A stretch of 64,000 nucleotides of DNA from Seriola aureovittata (lineage: Eukaryota; Chordata; Actinopteri; Carangiformes; Carangidae): assembly GCF_021018895.1 (NCBI RefSeq), contig NC_079376.1, forward strand, positions 26,343,001-26,407,000, in the 5' to 3' direction. Shown piece after piece: positions 1-11,779 of the stretch. The translations under genes were made by a program, and so were the position numbers. Positions within the stretch are counted from its first letter, which is position 1. Every line of letters begins with the position of its first letter. Under the pieces are notes generated by a model. The model had not been told where the DNA came from. It saw nothing but the letters and a program-made list of their open reading frames with translations, and ran no database searches.

Positions 1-540
1 CAGATAACATCTGCACGACCGCCTGCAGAGAAGCCGAGCAGAAATCAAGAGTTCCCGAGACAGAAAGTCTCCTGGCAAACTCCACCAGAGCTGAACCGCT
101 GAGACACCGGCAGAATCCGTCATCGTGATAACAGGACACGGCCTCCAGGAGAATCCACCTAGACCCCGCGTCTCCAGGGTTACCACGGCAACCACAGCCA
201 CCTGGGTTCCAGCCGAGGGTCTTCAGCTACAGCGCAACTCACAGTAGGCCGGTCTTAACACTCTGCTCATGACTGGGTTGATGTCGAAATATAGCAATAT
301 TTAATCATCAAACCTAATTCGTAGATGTAGCATCATTAGCTGTATAGTCATAGTGTATAGCCATAACATATTCTCTCCCACCATTACCAACTCATCACAC
401 TGCTCATTCATTATATTATTTTCATCTTCATGATTATTACACCTTGCATTTACTCTGTACATAGTAGTTTAGTTAAATAAACTCATTTATTTACACCCAG
501 TTGTTGTCCTGTTGTATTCTTTTGACGTAGAGACTGGAGA
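1..540 (+). repeat. LTR-like or 3' retroelement end fragment
   Basis: No coding similarity is seen. The block is moderately GC-rich up to about 240, then AT-rich, and ends in an AATAAA signal near 475 followed by a T-rich tail, like the R/U5 part of a fish LTR or the 3' end of a retroelement. It lies in the neurexin intron downstream (in gene sense) of the exon at 2102-2485. The left end is cut by the window, so a second LTR cannot be sought. This is a weak call from composition and the poly(A) signal only. Confidence 0.3.
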
Positions 541-1250
541 TCCATTGAATCGAGAAGTCATGGCTTCCGATATGAGATTGATAAATTTGGCAATGAAGTA
601 ATTCATTGTTGTCCTCCTAGAGGACTGGTGCCCCATTTCAACGAGAGTAAATCATTGAATATAGCGTTAACGCTACAAGGGGAAACAACACAGCCTGTCT
701 CGCCCTGGGGGTGGGGGCCCAGGCTCAGGTTGGGGGAGGTGGTAGAGGGAGTGTTCTATCCAGTGAGTGTTCTGCAGCCACTGTGCACATGGCAGTGGTC
801 TCACCTGCAGCCCATCTGTTAATCAGACACTCACTCAACTCACACCTGCAGCAATCACAGCAAGTATATACTCACCTGGTTTCTGAGCGCTCATTCTTTT
901 ACAGAGAAGCAGACAGGCAACACCTCAGGATCATCACACGGAAGCCTGACGATAGTCTACACAGGGGAGCCGTTGCCCCCCGACAGTGAGTTAAAGGCTC
1001 ACCGCTCTCTCTCTCTCTCCCCCCCCCCCCCCCCCCCCCCCCCCGCTACTTAGGGCCCTGGAGAGTGAAACTGGCCCAAGGTGGCCCAAAGTGAGGAGCC
1101 CAGGACCCCAACCGGGAAGAAACTTCAGTTATCGTTTGACCCCTTCCCCTTTTCCCCATCCAGTTAATAAATACTCCTTTTGTTCACTGCTACCTGGCTC
1201 TAGCACTTATTTTTGGTTGTGAATCTTGCCTCTGCTTCCCCTGGTGTGCC
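541..1250 (+). repeat. second LTR-like or unclassified intronic repeat
   Basis: This stretch has G- and C-rich runs, a homopolymer C tract at 1019-1044, and an AATAAA signal at about 1167 followed by a T-rich segment, which resembles a retroelement 3' region. The short open frames at 628-989 match no family I recognise and overlap in two frames, so they are not called as genes. Confidence 0.25.
1019..1044. repeat. poly(C) homopolymer, 26 nt
   Basis: An uninterrupted run of C follows a short CT repeat. Its length is likely variable and error-prone in assembly. Confidence 0.95.
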
Positions 1251-1403
1251 ACAGCTGAAGGTGGGGGGTAGTGATCGTGCAGCACTGCCTGACACACCTA
1301 TGGCACACACCTCCACCTGGAGATGGTGTTTCGCTCTCATGTCGCTGTTCACTCTGAGGTTCATTGGATTGTTATTTTTTGTTATTGTTTATTATCAACA
1401 GCC

Positions 1404-1407
<4 letters not shown>

Positions 1408-1446
<39 letters not shown>
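1408..1446. repeat. poly(T) homopolymer, 39 nt
   Basis: An uninterrupted T run in the intron, possibly the tail of a minus-strand retroposed sequence. It creates lysine and phenylalanine runs in false reading frames. Confidence 0.95.
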
Positions 1447-1450
<4 letters not shown>

Positions 1451-2101
1451 TCGTTCCACCAGGTTTGATGCTTTGGTCTAAGCATTGACTTTTTGTGGGT
1501 AAGTAATTGCAAAAAACTGTAACTAAGACACCATACAGTTAAGAAAAACAGTACTTTTCCAATGTGACTCAAACCAAAGATCAAATACCATCATTCAAAC
1601 ACAAATAAAACCGCAGACACAGTGACACTCCACGCACCTCTGCTCACTGTTGATATAGAAGCTGTGTTTCAGAGACCTCCTCCCTCATATACTGCATTTC
1701 AAGACTGAAACTGTTTTGTGTCAAAAAGACTGACCTGTTCAGGCTTGTGCAAATATTGCTCAGAAATGTCTAATCATGTCCAACTGTGGAGGACACAGAT
1801 ATTATATTCTCAGTATCCATAAATCTACTGCACACCAGTTGTTTATTTGATTATTTTGTTCTTGTAATGGGACCACACTGAGGTGATAATACACCTCGGG
1901 CAGTAGGCACAGGTTCAGCTGAGTAACCTGTGAACCTATTCTTTACATGGGACACAGTTCTAATCTGGCTCATATTACCAGTTAGTCTGTGAGTGGTCAC
2001 TTTCCTGCTCCAGTCTTTTAAGGGAGCCTGAAAGACTGTGGTCTCTCTTAGAAAGTAGTATCTAGAGTTCATGTAAGAGAACTAGACATGCAATCATTTA
2101 C
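1447..2101 (-). other. nrxn3: nrxn3 intron, nothing recognised
   Basis: This is intron downstream, in gene sense, of the EGF-like 2 exon. The donor GTAAAT occupies 2101 downwards. No repeat ends, RNA gene or coding similarity was recognised; the short minus-strand open frames here match no neurexin segment. Confidence 0.6.
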
Positions 2102-2485
2102 CTCTCTCGCAGGTGCGTGACCAGTAGCCAGTCCCAGTGCAGTCACAGATGAATCTGTTCCAGCCTTCTTTGCAGACCCCCCGGTTCTTGCATGGGTAGC
2201 TCTCACACTGCTTGCCCGTTTGCTTGTTGCATGAGGGTTTGATTCCAGCACCATTTTGGGCCTCAGCGATCTGACGGATGTCTTTGCTTCGACCATCAAT
2301 GAAAAGGTCACGAATACAGCCCACGTAGCCGTAGTTGAGCATCGCTGTCCACAGCTCAGTGGGCAGGATGAGGTTGGTGCGGTCAACAGGAAGCCCCCCC
2401 AAATACATGTCACCCTCCAAGTCCAGAATCTCACTCTCACCACTGGCTGTGAATGGCGTCCTTCTGCTGTTTACAGAGATGGTGC
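2102..2485 (-). CDS. nrxn3: neurexin-3 exon: end of LNS3 and EGF-like domain 2
   Basis: Neurexins are presynaptic single-pass adhesion receptors; alpha forms have six LNS domains and three EGF-like repeats outside the cell, and bind neuroligins, cerebellins, LRRTMs and other partners. On the minus strand this 384-nt exon opens with GTISVNSRR and continues through [17 protein letters not shown] and [18 protein letters not shown], the conserved end of LNS3. It then encodes EGF-like 2 with its six cysteines, from [12 protein letters not shown] to CDCTGTGYW and a final Cys. The acceptor is CACAG before 2485 and the donor is GTAAAT after 2102. It enters with one base from the previous exon and leaves in phase 1, as neurexins do. 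Residues such as [14 protein letters not shown] favour neurexin-3 over neurexin-1. No stop or frameshift is present. Confidence 0.95.
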
Positions 2486-3901
2486 CTGTGGTGGGTGTGG
2501 TACAAGATAGAATGATGATGTCAGGAAGAAAACATTCTACACACAATAAAAAACAGCTATTCATCCTGACTAGATTATAAAAAAGAAACATTTAGTGTAC
2601 TTCTTGTTAATTTATTACTTAACTGTATTTTATTTACACTTTTTGTAGTTAGTACAATATACATTTCCTGTTATTTAAACATTATGACACAAAACTTTTC
2701 ACCTCAACTTTTTTTTTTAATCATCACACTAGAGCTGCACAATTAATCGAAATACAGTTGAAATCTCAATATGGCCAAGTGGAATATCCAAATTGCTGGA
2801 GCCACAATTTGTTTGATGAAGGTAAAATGTGTCACAACATTGTTTTACATTGTTAACCCCATAAGTGTTGTGGTGCTACAGAGATTCCTCAGCCTACATA
2901 TCATACTCTCCAGACGTAATGGAACATGAATGTGTAGTACAAACATTATATTGTTTCAGTGAAAATGAAGTGTAAAAATGTGACTGACTGAAACTGAAAA
3001 AGTAACTCCTATCACAATCGCAATATCTGCCAAAAATAATCACATGATATTTTTTGCACATTGTTCAGCCCTACCTCACACCAACCCAGAAGACAGTGCA
3101 TAGGTAAAGCAATAGAGAGTAGCAGCATAGTTATTACTGATCATAGTGCGTATGTGAACACCATATTTACATAAATATCTATACTTTCAAGTTCCCACAT
3201 AAACCTAATTGTTCTAGATACCACACTCACTCGAACGTCTGTTTTATTGTGTGTAAAATATGACCATTAGGTTTGTATTTGTTTATATTTAAAAAGAATA
3301 TGTACATAATCAGTAATATTTTTCCCCACAATCCCTCCAACATCTTGAGTTGTTTTGTGTAAACTTGGACATGCCTTATTTTCATCTTGCAAACATAATC
3401 CTGACAATAAAGTGACATTATGTAGAGGAATATCTTTGAAACGGAATCTGGTTATTATCAGGTATACTTGTTTTCAGTTCTTCTTATTCTTCTTATTTTA
3501 GTATGTGATAGATGTTGTCCAGTTGTATTTGGAGGTCATAGCTTTGATGAGTGGCATGATCTGTATCTGAAGGTGAACTTGGACAAAGTATGAACCATGT
3601 AACTAAAAAGAGGGTGGATATCTGTGGGGGTGGAGTTCTAATTTGGACTTATTGATAAAAGTGGTTACTGGGGAGAAAATATGTGTTTGCTATATTTTAA
3701 AAGATATCCACCTCATTATACATTTGATAACATCTAATGAGTCCCTTATTTACTTCCTCATACCTTGAAAACAACTTAATTGCATTTTAGAACTTTATTA
3801 AATTCAGTTTATTTCAATTTTTGCTCGGTAAGAAACAAATCTAATTTGTAAAGTCAATTCTTGGACATGATTATTCCACCGACTTCACCAACACAACTGA
3901 C
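2486..3901 (-). other. nrxn3: nrxn3 intron with a hAT MITE
   Basis: This 1.4-kb intron is bounded by donor GTCAGT at 3901 and acceptor CAG at 2486-2488, read on the minus strand. It contains the hAT-type MITE at 2730-3073 and otherwise AT-rich sequence with no recognised element. Confidence 0.85.
2730..3073. mobile_element. hAT-type MITE with 8-bp target duplication
   Basis: The left end TAGAGCTGCACAATT and the inverted right end TAGGGCTGAACAATG are near-identical terminal inverted repeats. They are flanked by CATCACAC (2722-2729) and CCTCACAC (3074-3081), a 7/8 match of the 8-bp target duplication expected for hAT transposases. The element is 344 bp and has no coding capacity, so it is a non-autonomous copy mobilised in trans. 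The sequence type (GGGCTGCACGATTAAT-like start) is a common family in fish genomes. Confidence 0.85.
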
Positions 3902-4049
3902 CTGAGCGTCCATCTCTCTGGATGTCCACGTGATACCAGGCACCATCATTGACCTTTGTCTGAGTGGCCTTCACCTTTATAGTCCCTGAGCCCATGTCCA
4001 ACAGCAGGTACAGGCTGCCATCCAGTAGTTCTACAGCAAAGAAATCCAC
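3902..4049 (-). CDS. nrxn3: neurexin-3 exon: LNS3 middle part
   Basis: This 148-nt minus-strand exon encodes 49 residues plus one base, from [20 protein letters not shown] to [11 protein letters not shown]. This is the core beta-sandwich segment of LNS3. The acceptor is GTGCAG before 4049 and the donor GTCAGT after 3902. It starts in phase 0 after the exon at 4632-4925 and ends in phase 1, giving Ser-Gly across the junction into 2485. The stretch GTIKVKATQ with KVNDGAWYH agrees better with neurexin-3 than with neurexin-1 (KIKALQKKVNDGEWYH). The exon is intact. Confidence 0.96.
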
Positions 4050-4631
4050 CTGCACAAGGCCAAAAATGTATTACCATTCAGTCAGATACTTGCAAAAGGA
4101 ATGCAACATATAATTCAGGTTTGATTATTTAATTGTAAGTATTCAGTTTGGATCAGCTTCCAGTTTGGAGAAGCAGCATGAGCACCAGTACAGAAGCTAA
4201 TATCAGTTGAAGTGTTGCTTTATTTTGAATATTTTCACCAGTTTATCTTGACATCAAACAGACCTTTCCTTTGGAACTACAGTTTGTAAACTGTTGAACT
4301 ACCACATTACTACGCTCAAGGGCACCTATGGTGTGCACTGTACTACTCACCAGATCAGCTGTTTGAGTCAGACAAAGTGTAGGTGTAGGTTTGTTCATAG
4401 GAAAACAAAATGTAGTTCCAAAGTAAAGGGGTTTTTGACATAGAGATAAAGTGGTGAAAATATTTTAAATAAGATGTAAACTGATATTACCGTTTTTAGT
4501 GGGCATTTAAAAAAAAAAAAAAATGGCTAAACACGTCTTTCTGCTGACCCTAAACAGATATCATTAGAATGACATTTGTTAAAACAGAACTGAAATTAGT
4601 CATTAAGTGATCTTGATGATTATGGACTGAC
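4050..4631 (-). other. nrxn3: nrxn3 intron with a MITE relic
   Basis: This 582-nt intron runs from donor GTCAGT at 4631 to the acceptor at 4050. Most of it (about 4105-4560) resembles the mariner-type MITE that is intact at 33586-34056. Shared blocks include the GGAGAAGCAG-type segment, the TGGTGAAAATATTTT segment and GTGGCTAAAAC/ATGGCTAAACAC followed by TTTCTGCTG. Confidence 0.75.
4105..4560. mobile_element. decayed mariner-type MITE, same family as 33586-34056
   Basis: Internal blocks match the intact element at 33586-34056: an AAACTGATATTA segment, the GGCTAAA(A)CAC segment with TTTCTGCTG after it, and a TTTGAGTCAGACA/GCGC-like middle. The terminal repeats are no longer clear, so the ends are approximate. 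It takes up nearly a whole short neurexin intron. Confidence 0.6.
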
Positions 4632-4925
4632 CTTGGTGTTCTTCTGGCTGCGAGCAGCATCTTTGCGCTCCTGGGGTTTGCCATGAGTGAAGAGGATGAG
4701 GCCGTTGGGCTCAGTTGTACGGAAATCAAAAGAGATGGATCCCATCCGCTTGGTGTTCCACTTGGGGAGGCTGATGTAGGCCTCAGGAGTCTCGAAAGAA
4801 ATGGGGTCCAACGTGGCCACGTTCTCACACTTGTAGGACACCTCACCCTGGATTTTCATCTTAGGGTCCACAATCCGAGCCAGACGGGACAACTCAAGTC
4901 GGATGTCATTGTTCTTATATACCAC
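4632..4925 (-). CDS. nrxn3: neurexin-3 exon: end of LNS2, start of LNS3
   Basis: This 294-nt exon (exactly 98 codons, phase 0 at both ends) runs from [20 protein letters not shown] through [20 protein letters not shown] to [18 protein letters not shown]. It covers the C-terminal strand of LNS2, the LNS2-LNS3 linker and the first half of LNS3. [14 protein letters not shown] and [16 protein letters not shown] are the neurexin-3 versions of stretches that differ clearly in neurexin-1, so this exon is the best paralogue evidence. The acceptor is TTACAG before 4925 and the donor GTCAGT after 4632. The frame is intact. Confidence 0.97.
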
Positions 4926-5274
4926 CTGTAATAGGGCAAGGAAAGTGTTACAGTTTCCTGCAGTGTTACAGTATGACCAAAGATGGATATATTTACTTTG
5001 ATCAAATACCTCTGATAAAATTACAATGATTAAGATTGGTTAATACAACAAACTGCATTGTCATGTTTCTTATGAAACAAGGAAAGAGCTCAAGATGAAA
5101 TTAAAATTATAACTGTTCTCAAGGTGAATGCAGTGCACATCCGTGTATATGAATTTTAATTATACTGGTGATAATTTGGTTATCAAGGTTTAAAGGGAGT
5201 TATTACCTTAAAGGAACAATGCAAATATTTAGAATAGGTTCACCTCCCTTATGTCAGGAAACAAGGACTCTGTG

Positions 5275-5420
5275 CATATACTTCTAAAATTCTATTTTGA
5301 GAGACACAGTGAAAGAGAGACAGGAAAGTCAGGGACAGATAGAGGGGATGATGACATGCAGCAAAGTTCCATGGGTTGGACTTGAGAGCTACCAGGGGCC
5401 CCCAAGTTAGAACTAAACAA
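5275..5420 (-). repeat. tRNA-SINE-like fragment
   Basis: The run GAGAGACA followed by GAGACAGGAAAG, GGGGATGATGACATGCAGCAAAG matches the body of the SINE at 29550-29734 in the same orientation. The pol III B-box region is degenerate and the A-box end is missing. Confidence 0.5.
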
Positions 5421-7779
5421 TATACACAGATTGATGACAGGCAGCAGCAGAAATCCAAGGTTTATGGAAATGCGGAGAGAGCTCCATCCAGGTCACCCAT
5501 GCTTGGAACTAGGAGAGATCCATGACTACAAGCTGGAACTCAGAATCCAGAACAGTCAGCAAGCTACTAATGTTGCTCAGTGTATTTTTTCAAGTACCTG
5601 CTGAGTGTGCTCAAAGCAGTGGTCAAACAGAGGTTGAGACATGGTCCCTATAAAAAGGAATGTCATATTTTTGCTCATCACATTCCAGAAATTATTTGAT
5701 ATGAGTGATTTCGCCACAAGCTAATAGAAGAGCTGATGTGAAAGAAGGAATCAAGAGCTTGGACATCACAGCTGATTCCAAAGAGAGAAAGCTCCCTCTA
5801 ACATGGTGGTCACAACAAATCTGTCAAAAGTAACAGACGTGTACACTTTCCAGTGAGAGAAACCCTCATCACCAACCTAAAGACTCCATACTGATGTGAT
5901 AATTCACAACAGCAGAAAATCACTCAATCACTGACACTGAAAAACAGAGTGCTTGTGTAGGCATGCAAGCAATCAACTTCAGAGACCTAGAGTTGACTGC
6001 TGGAGGTTGCCATGTACTATATCAACATCAAGTACAATGGCGTTCCATGGATGATTTTGAGGTAGATTATAAGTAAGTTAAAAGCTCTCAAACAGAAAAT
6101 GTTGGGCATTTTTGCATTTTACTGACACTATTGATAGATAATCAAAACTGTGCTTGTTCATCTTCTACTGATTGGCTAATTGATTAGTCCGTTCATAGTT
6201 TCAGTGCTACCCTTTTTAGGACATTAGGGAAACATGAAGGAAGTGTTGAGTTTGCATTAACAGCAAATTATGAGATCAGAAAACATTAAGGATTCTTACT
6301 AAATTATATTAACTGTTTTATATAAACAGGCCAGTAGAATGGCCGGTCTTTAACATGACCCTGGTTCTAGTAACACCTGGTTGTCTCTGCAGTATCTTTT
6401 AGAATCTACAAATGTGTGCAAGTGTTGGATGGCTTGTCTAAATTTTATTTTCAGATATGTCACTGCTGTTCTATCCAACATGGTATTTTGTAAAAAAAAA
6501 AAAAAAAAAAAGAAAGAAAATAAATCAGTAATTTACAGTGCACATTATCAGCCTTCTTCATGCTTGTATTGTTCACTGTAAACCCACAAACAAACTATAG
6601 ATCTCACTGTGCTACCTTCATAGTTTATATCCCTTGCCACAAAGCTGCTTTTTATAAACAGTTTCCTGTATAAGCAAGTGTCCTTTCAATGAAAGAAAAG
6701 GAATAAAAAACACTAAATGTCCAATCCTTTATCACAGCAGCCCTAAACGCTGTCAATAACAAAGAGGGGATGAAGTCACAGAGGGGGTTGTGTGTGTAAA
6801 TTGAAATCTGCTCAAGTGGAAAATTGAGGAGCTTTCTTTCTCCAGGCAGAGAAACACCCTCTGCCTGGCTATGTTCTTGGTGCATACATACACAAAACAA
6901 ACACACCCTCTCCGCCATTTCACTCTTTTGTATTAATGTCTCTGCTCTGGCTCCTCGCCCAGGGTTCTGTATGAGAGTGCAGTGATGGCTGAGTGGAGGG
7001 GATGGGCTGAGATTATTGATACTCCATCAGCAGATTTGACAGTAAATCATCTTATCGCTTAAGGTGCTCAGGAAATGGATGGAAAATGGTCTTTTCCTCT
7101 TCTCCACTCTCAATCTCTGTATTGCTTTGCCTTCTGTTTTTGTAACATATTTTTTGCTCTTGCTCCTTCCATCCGTCTATCTCATTCCACCACCTCTTCA
7201 CAAGAAGCCACTGTTCTGTTTGCAGCTCTGTTACTCAACATATGTATTCTGAACCCCCACAGCAGCTCCACCATTTTCTTTTCCAAAACAAAAGCGTAGA
7301 TGTGAATGACAATGTCTCTTCAGACATTCACAATACAGAAGGGAAAGGACAGTTGAATTTCACTTGTCTCTAGTAGCCAACTGGCTTTGTAGCAAGTACT
7401 AATAATAATGAAATATGTGTTGCTGTCTGTATTATTTACTTCTTATAACAATGAGTCAACTTGTATTTGTTGTGCTAAACACTTGGGCTTGCTTCAGCTT
7501 CAGCAAAGATGTCACTGTATTGATTTCTTTTAATCTAATATTCTCCACTCCCACGAATTGTTTGGGTGATCAACCTACAGTATACATATATTATTTTTTT
7601 AGTTATTTATTTATTTTTTATTTATTTTATGGTGATTTATTTAATTTATTTCACAAATTTTCACAAAAAAGTAAAGATATTCTGTAAAGCACTAAACTCC
7701 TCCAAAATAAAATGACAAAACAGGTCTTTGGTCAGTGCCTTTAAAAATTGTTACAAAATGATAAACGTCTTATTGACAA

Positions 7780-7990
7780 CTCAAACCACATTCACCCGTT
7801 CACACGATTTTCTCTACATGTATAGCACTTTTCTGCCATACTGTACATGCGCACTCTCCCAGTTTTGGGGTTCAGTATCTTGCTCAAAGATATTTGCAGA
7901 CAAATACAGACTAGAGGAGCTGGGAATCCAACCACTGACCTTCCAATCTGTGGACAACCCGCTCTACCTCCTCAGCCATAGTTTCAGCAT
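7780..7990 (+). repeat. interspersed fish repeat, 3' half
   Basis: The blocks CACATTCACCCGTTCACACG, CTTGCTCAAAGATATTTGCA, GAGCTGGGAATCCAACCACTGACC and ACAACCCGCTCTACCTCCTCAGCCA belong to a very common teleost repeat. Its 5' half is seen at 11165-11290. The class was not resolved. Confidence 0.6.
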
Positions 7991-8879
7991 ACAATTGATA
8001 TGATCATACAACAGTTATGTTCTGTCACCTCTACAGTTAAGGTGTGTCAATGTTCAGGCAGTAAACTGTTCTAGGTTGAGGTCAGGGGGAGATAGTGGTT
8101 TGATTTGTTGATGAATTGAAATATGGGCAGTGGAAATCGACTCATTGTAAACTATTGTAATTTTTGTGGAGTGTAGAGACTCCCCTTGACAATCAGCTGA
8201 TCAAGGTGTTCCGCGGATATATAGGCACTGAGTGGTCATGACATCAAGGTTCTTTAGTTTGACTGCTGTGAGACTGTTAATTTATTTTTTATGTTCTTTG
8301 TGTTTCTACTTTGATATCAACCCTTCTGCATGTCAACTAATAAGAGCATTTCATTTTTTTGTGGAAAAGAACAAAAATGTATTGCTACAGAGTCTGATTG
8401 AAATAGGTAAATAAATATGAAAAAAGAAATGAATGATGTTTGAGCATGTTGACCCAGGACGAGTGGCTCATCAGGAGGCACAGGAAGAGCCGCAGTGGTC
8501 CAGAATGGCTGTTGACCGGTCAGGTCAGGTCAGTAAACACAATAATTTCATAAAGGCTGTTGTGTTCTTTAGATAAACTCTGACGACTATTGCAAGTACA
8601 TTTATGACTTTCATTCAACAACAAAAGGCTATAGGGCCAGTGGATCAATGTGAAAAAATGTTGTAATTAGTTGAGCATGTAGCAGCAGTAACTATGCCAA
8701 CAACAGAGCAGCAGATTGAGGTCAACACCACAGCACGTGAGTCCACTTTTACAAAAAGACGGTTCAATTATGCTCCCTTTAGGATGAAAATAGATAGTCC
8801 ATTTCAAAAGATGTAACCACCAATTCCCTCCAATATTTCAATGTGTTATTCATTTTGTCATGGATGTAGAGCAATAAAT

Positions 8880-9095
8880 CCACTACATAGCAGTCCTGTG
8901 TGGAGATGGAGAAACTTCCAGAGGGACAACTATCACTGCAGCTCTCCACTGATCTGGACTTTACGGCAGAGTGGTCATACAGAAGCATCTCCTCAGTGAA
9001 AGTTTGAAAAAAAACATCTAAAGGACTCAGATTCTTGGTCTGATTAAACCAAGACTGGACCTTTTGTCCTCTATTCTAAGCATCATGTCTGGAGG
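8880..9095 (+). mobile_element. Tc1-like transposase relic
   Basis: Plus-strand sequence from GGAGATGGAGAAACTTCCAG through GCAGCTCTCCACTGATCTGG, CATCTCCTCAGTGAAAG, AGATTCTTGGTCTGATTAAACC to GCATCATGTCTGGAGGAAAC follows the middle of Tc1-like transposase genes of fish, including the region around the second catalytic aspartate (TCTGATxAAACC). It is disrupted by indels and ends abruptly in an inverted copy of its last 13 bases. Confidence 0.75.
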
Positions 9096-9539
9096 AAACA
9101 AGACATGATGCTTGGTTTGTTGAAGGAATGGAAGTTTATGCAATTATTGCTATTATTTGCAGATGTTTAATTATCCGTGGTTACTTATTACAGTCCCTAG
9201 TAGCTGAAGGGATGGTGTAGAAAATTATAACCGTTTGTTTGATATGAATAGTAAAAGTCTTGAGCTGCTTTATTAGATAACAATGATAAAAAGACCAAAA
9301 ACAAAGATGTAAGGAGAACTCCTCCATAAGAATAATTTAATTTAATCATATACTTACCTAATCTGTTCATCATTATCTTTGTTATCATAATTGTCATTTA
9401 CCAATGTTATTCATTCATAAGTTTCCTTTTTGTGGTTGTAACTTGCCATGTGACAAATGTGATTCTGAGGTGGCTTGAAATGGCTGAGAACTCCTGTCGC
9501 TGTGATCCAAATAAGGCATATAAACTAAATTCAATCTTA

Positions 9540-9840
9540 GTTCAACCTATCAGGCGAGAGTTGGCTCGGGACCTCACGTGGGGACCTAACTGCAGGTATT
9601 TCCTGTGCACTGGGGACCTAACTGCAGGTGTTACTGCCTGTGTACACGTGAATGCATAAGGCAATATGCACTCAAGTGTAATATGCAGCGGAAAGGGGTA
9701 TTTAAGCAGGTGCTTTTTGCCACTCGCAAGTCTCTTGGAGACTCAGGGCACATGGGCGGTTAAACTTTTGCAACCTTTTCAAATTTTTCAAACTGGTGAG
9801 AGTTGATTATTTGCGTTTGTGGTGTGTCCCTGATGAATGC
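9540..9840 (+). repeat. LTR or promoter-like block with 19-bp direct repeat
   Basis: Two perfect 19-bp copies of TGGGGACCTAACTGCAGGT lie at 9579-9597 and 9611-9629. A TATA-like GTATTTAAG at 9698-9706 and a C/T-rich CTCGCAAGTCTCTTGGAG stretch follow. This arrangement resembles a promoter-bearing LTR, but no second LTR or coding region was linked to it. Confidence 0.35.
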
Positions 9841-11164
9841 CGGTGCTGAGGACCTAGTAATTGATGTCAACCAGTTAGAAATTTTCAATAACAACAAATA
9901 GAACAAATGTTATAAAAAATTTTAAGTCAGCTTTCAGCTTCTGACAAAAGTGTCTCTGTGTCCTTGCTAGTTTCAGACTGACGCAGTTGTCATTTTTCTG
10001 TTCAGCACTCAGGTTGTTTAAACAGCAAATACACTTGTGCCCATCTGAGAGCCCATTGGCATAATCATGTTCCACTGCCTCAAGATAGGTCTTAGGATGG
10101 AGTGTGGTTGGGGGGATTAATGGGGCATTGCTAACTTTAGGCAGCAATAGTGATTGCATCCTTCAGAAGGTCGGGACATTCTTTGTGGTATATTGTGTGC
10201 TGCATATTGCCAAGTGTCATGGATGTCTCTTGGACAGTGTTCCCCATTGATCACCTAGACTAAATTTATTCTGCCAGTTTCATAATGTACCAAAAATGTA
10301 ATCAACTTGTCACAAATAGAATCTAATTCTGTATGAATTATAATAGCAATCCACCAAGGTTCAGTGCACCTGACTTTTAAATGGAATGGGAGATGATACT
10401 TGATACCAAAAAAACTCAAAAAGCATGAATAATTAAGAGAATAAGTACAACCATTTAGAACCATACACCTGGGGTAGCAACAGTTTTCCACCATTAAAAT
10501 TGCAAGTGCATTTGAACACGCCTCAAATACACTTGTGTGAGGTGCTTCAGACTGTACCCTTAATGTCCACTATTTTTTTATATTTCAAAGCCAGCTGTGT
10601 TGCAAAAAAATTTATGGATGTCAACTTGTGAACTTGGATTGCTGAGGCTCCTGTGTCCAATGTATTAGAGAAAAATGTTGATGAATCGAAGATTGTTACA
10701 CCTCAAGATAGTATATCAGACATAAACCCTGTTCATTCAAAGGGTTCAATGAGGTCATCATGATCCCCTCAGTCTTCTATTGTGTCTGCAAACTCAAGCT
10801 GAATATTCAAAAGGCTGAATCACTGGCACAAGATGCAGGGCTGACACAGAAACAAGCTCTACAAAAGGAAGGAGCTATTTTAAAAGCCAAATACAACAAC
10901 TTGAACTGGAAATGGGAAACGAGAAAACACTGTGAAACTGAACATCATTAAGGGATGTGATGATTCACATGATGTCATGCCCTATCCAGGTGACCGGATG
11001 AATAAATATTTGAAAATTGATTAATTGGAGATTCATGTTATGAAATTAGAGAAGTGATGTGCTTAGGCACTGTTTGTAAGCACAACCCTGGAACCTGAAC
11101 ATACCAATCCAAATATGGTCATTCATAACCAAACCAAACATCAAACCAATAAACCAGTGAATGG

Positions 11165-11290
11165 TAATTGGACTTGCGCTTATATAGTGCTTTTGTAGTC
11201 TTACTGACCACTCAAAGTGCTTTACAGTACTTGCCACATTCACCCATTCACTCACATTCAAACATCACACTCATACACTGATGGAAGAGC
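11165..11290 (+). repeat. interspersed fish repeat, 5' half
   Basis: The blocks GCGCTTATATAGTGCTTTTGTA, GACCACTCAAAGTGCTTTACAG, CACATTCACCCATTCACTCA and ATACACTGATGGAAGAGC are the 5' half of the same common teleost repeat whose 3' half is at 7780-7990. Confidence 0.6.
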
Positions 11291-11779
11291 CCCTAAGTGG
11301 TATTATCAACACAGCCACTAATGAAATGTAATCCACACCACAAAATTCAAGACCTCAAAAGCCATGAAAAGTCAACACCCAGGGGTGTGGCACATTATGT
11401 TGTTAATACCATCTTTAGTTGGCCAATAAATGGATCACAAAGAAAATGTACACATTCTAGAAAACCTCCTCACTTTATTGTGTTATGCAGCTTTTGTGTT
11501 GTCACGTGGTGGTGTGTAACTTGACTTTGTGGTGGCTATTTCTCCCTGAGTTTGTGGTTGCTTAAGTTGGTAGTTACCAACAGGTTTTGTTTGGGTAATG
11601 GGATTTACTTGGGTAATCTGTGCTACATTAGTAACTTAATGGTTTGTTTCTAGTCCTACTTTTGTGATTATGGCTTTGTAGGCCATTGATTTTGGCTATT
11701 TTTCTCATATGGGACACTTTGTGCTGTGCATACTGTGCATATTTAATGAAATTTCAGATTTCAGGCGCAGTTAACCATT

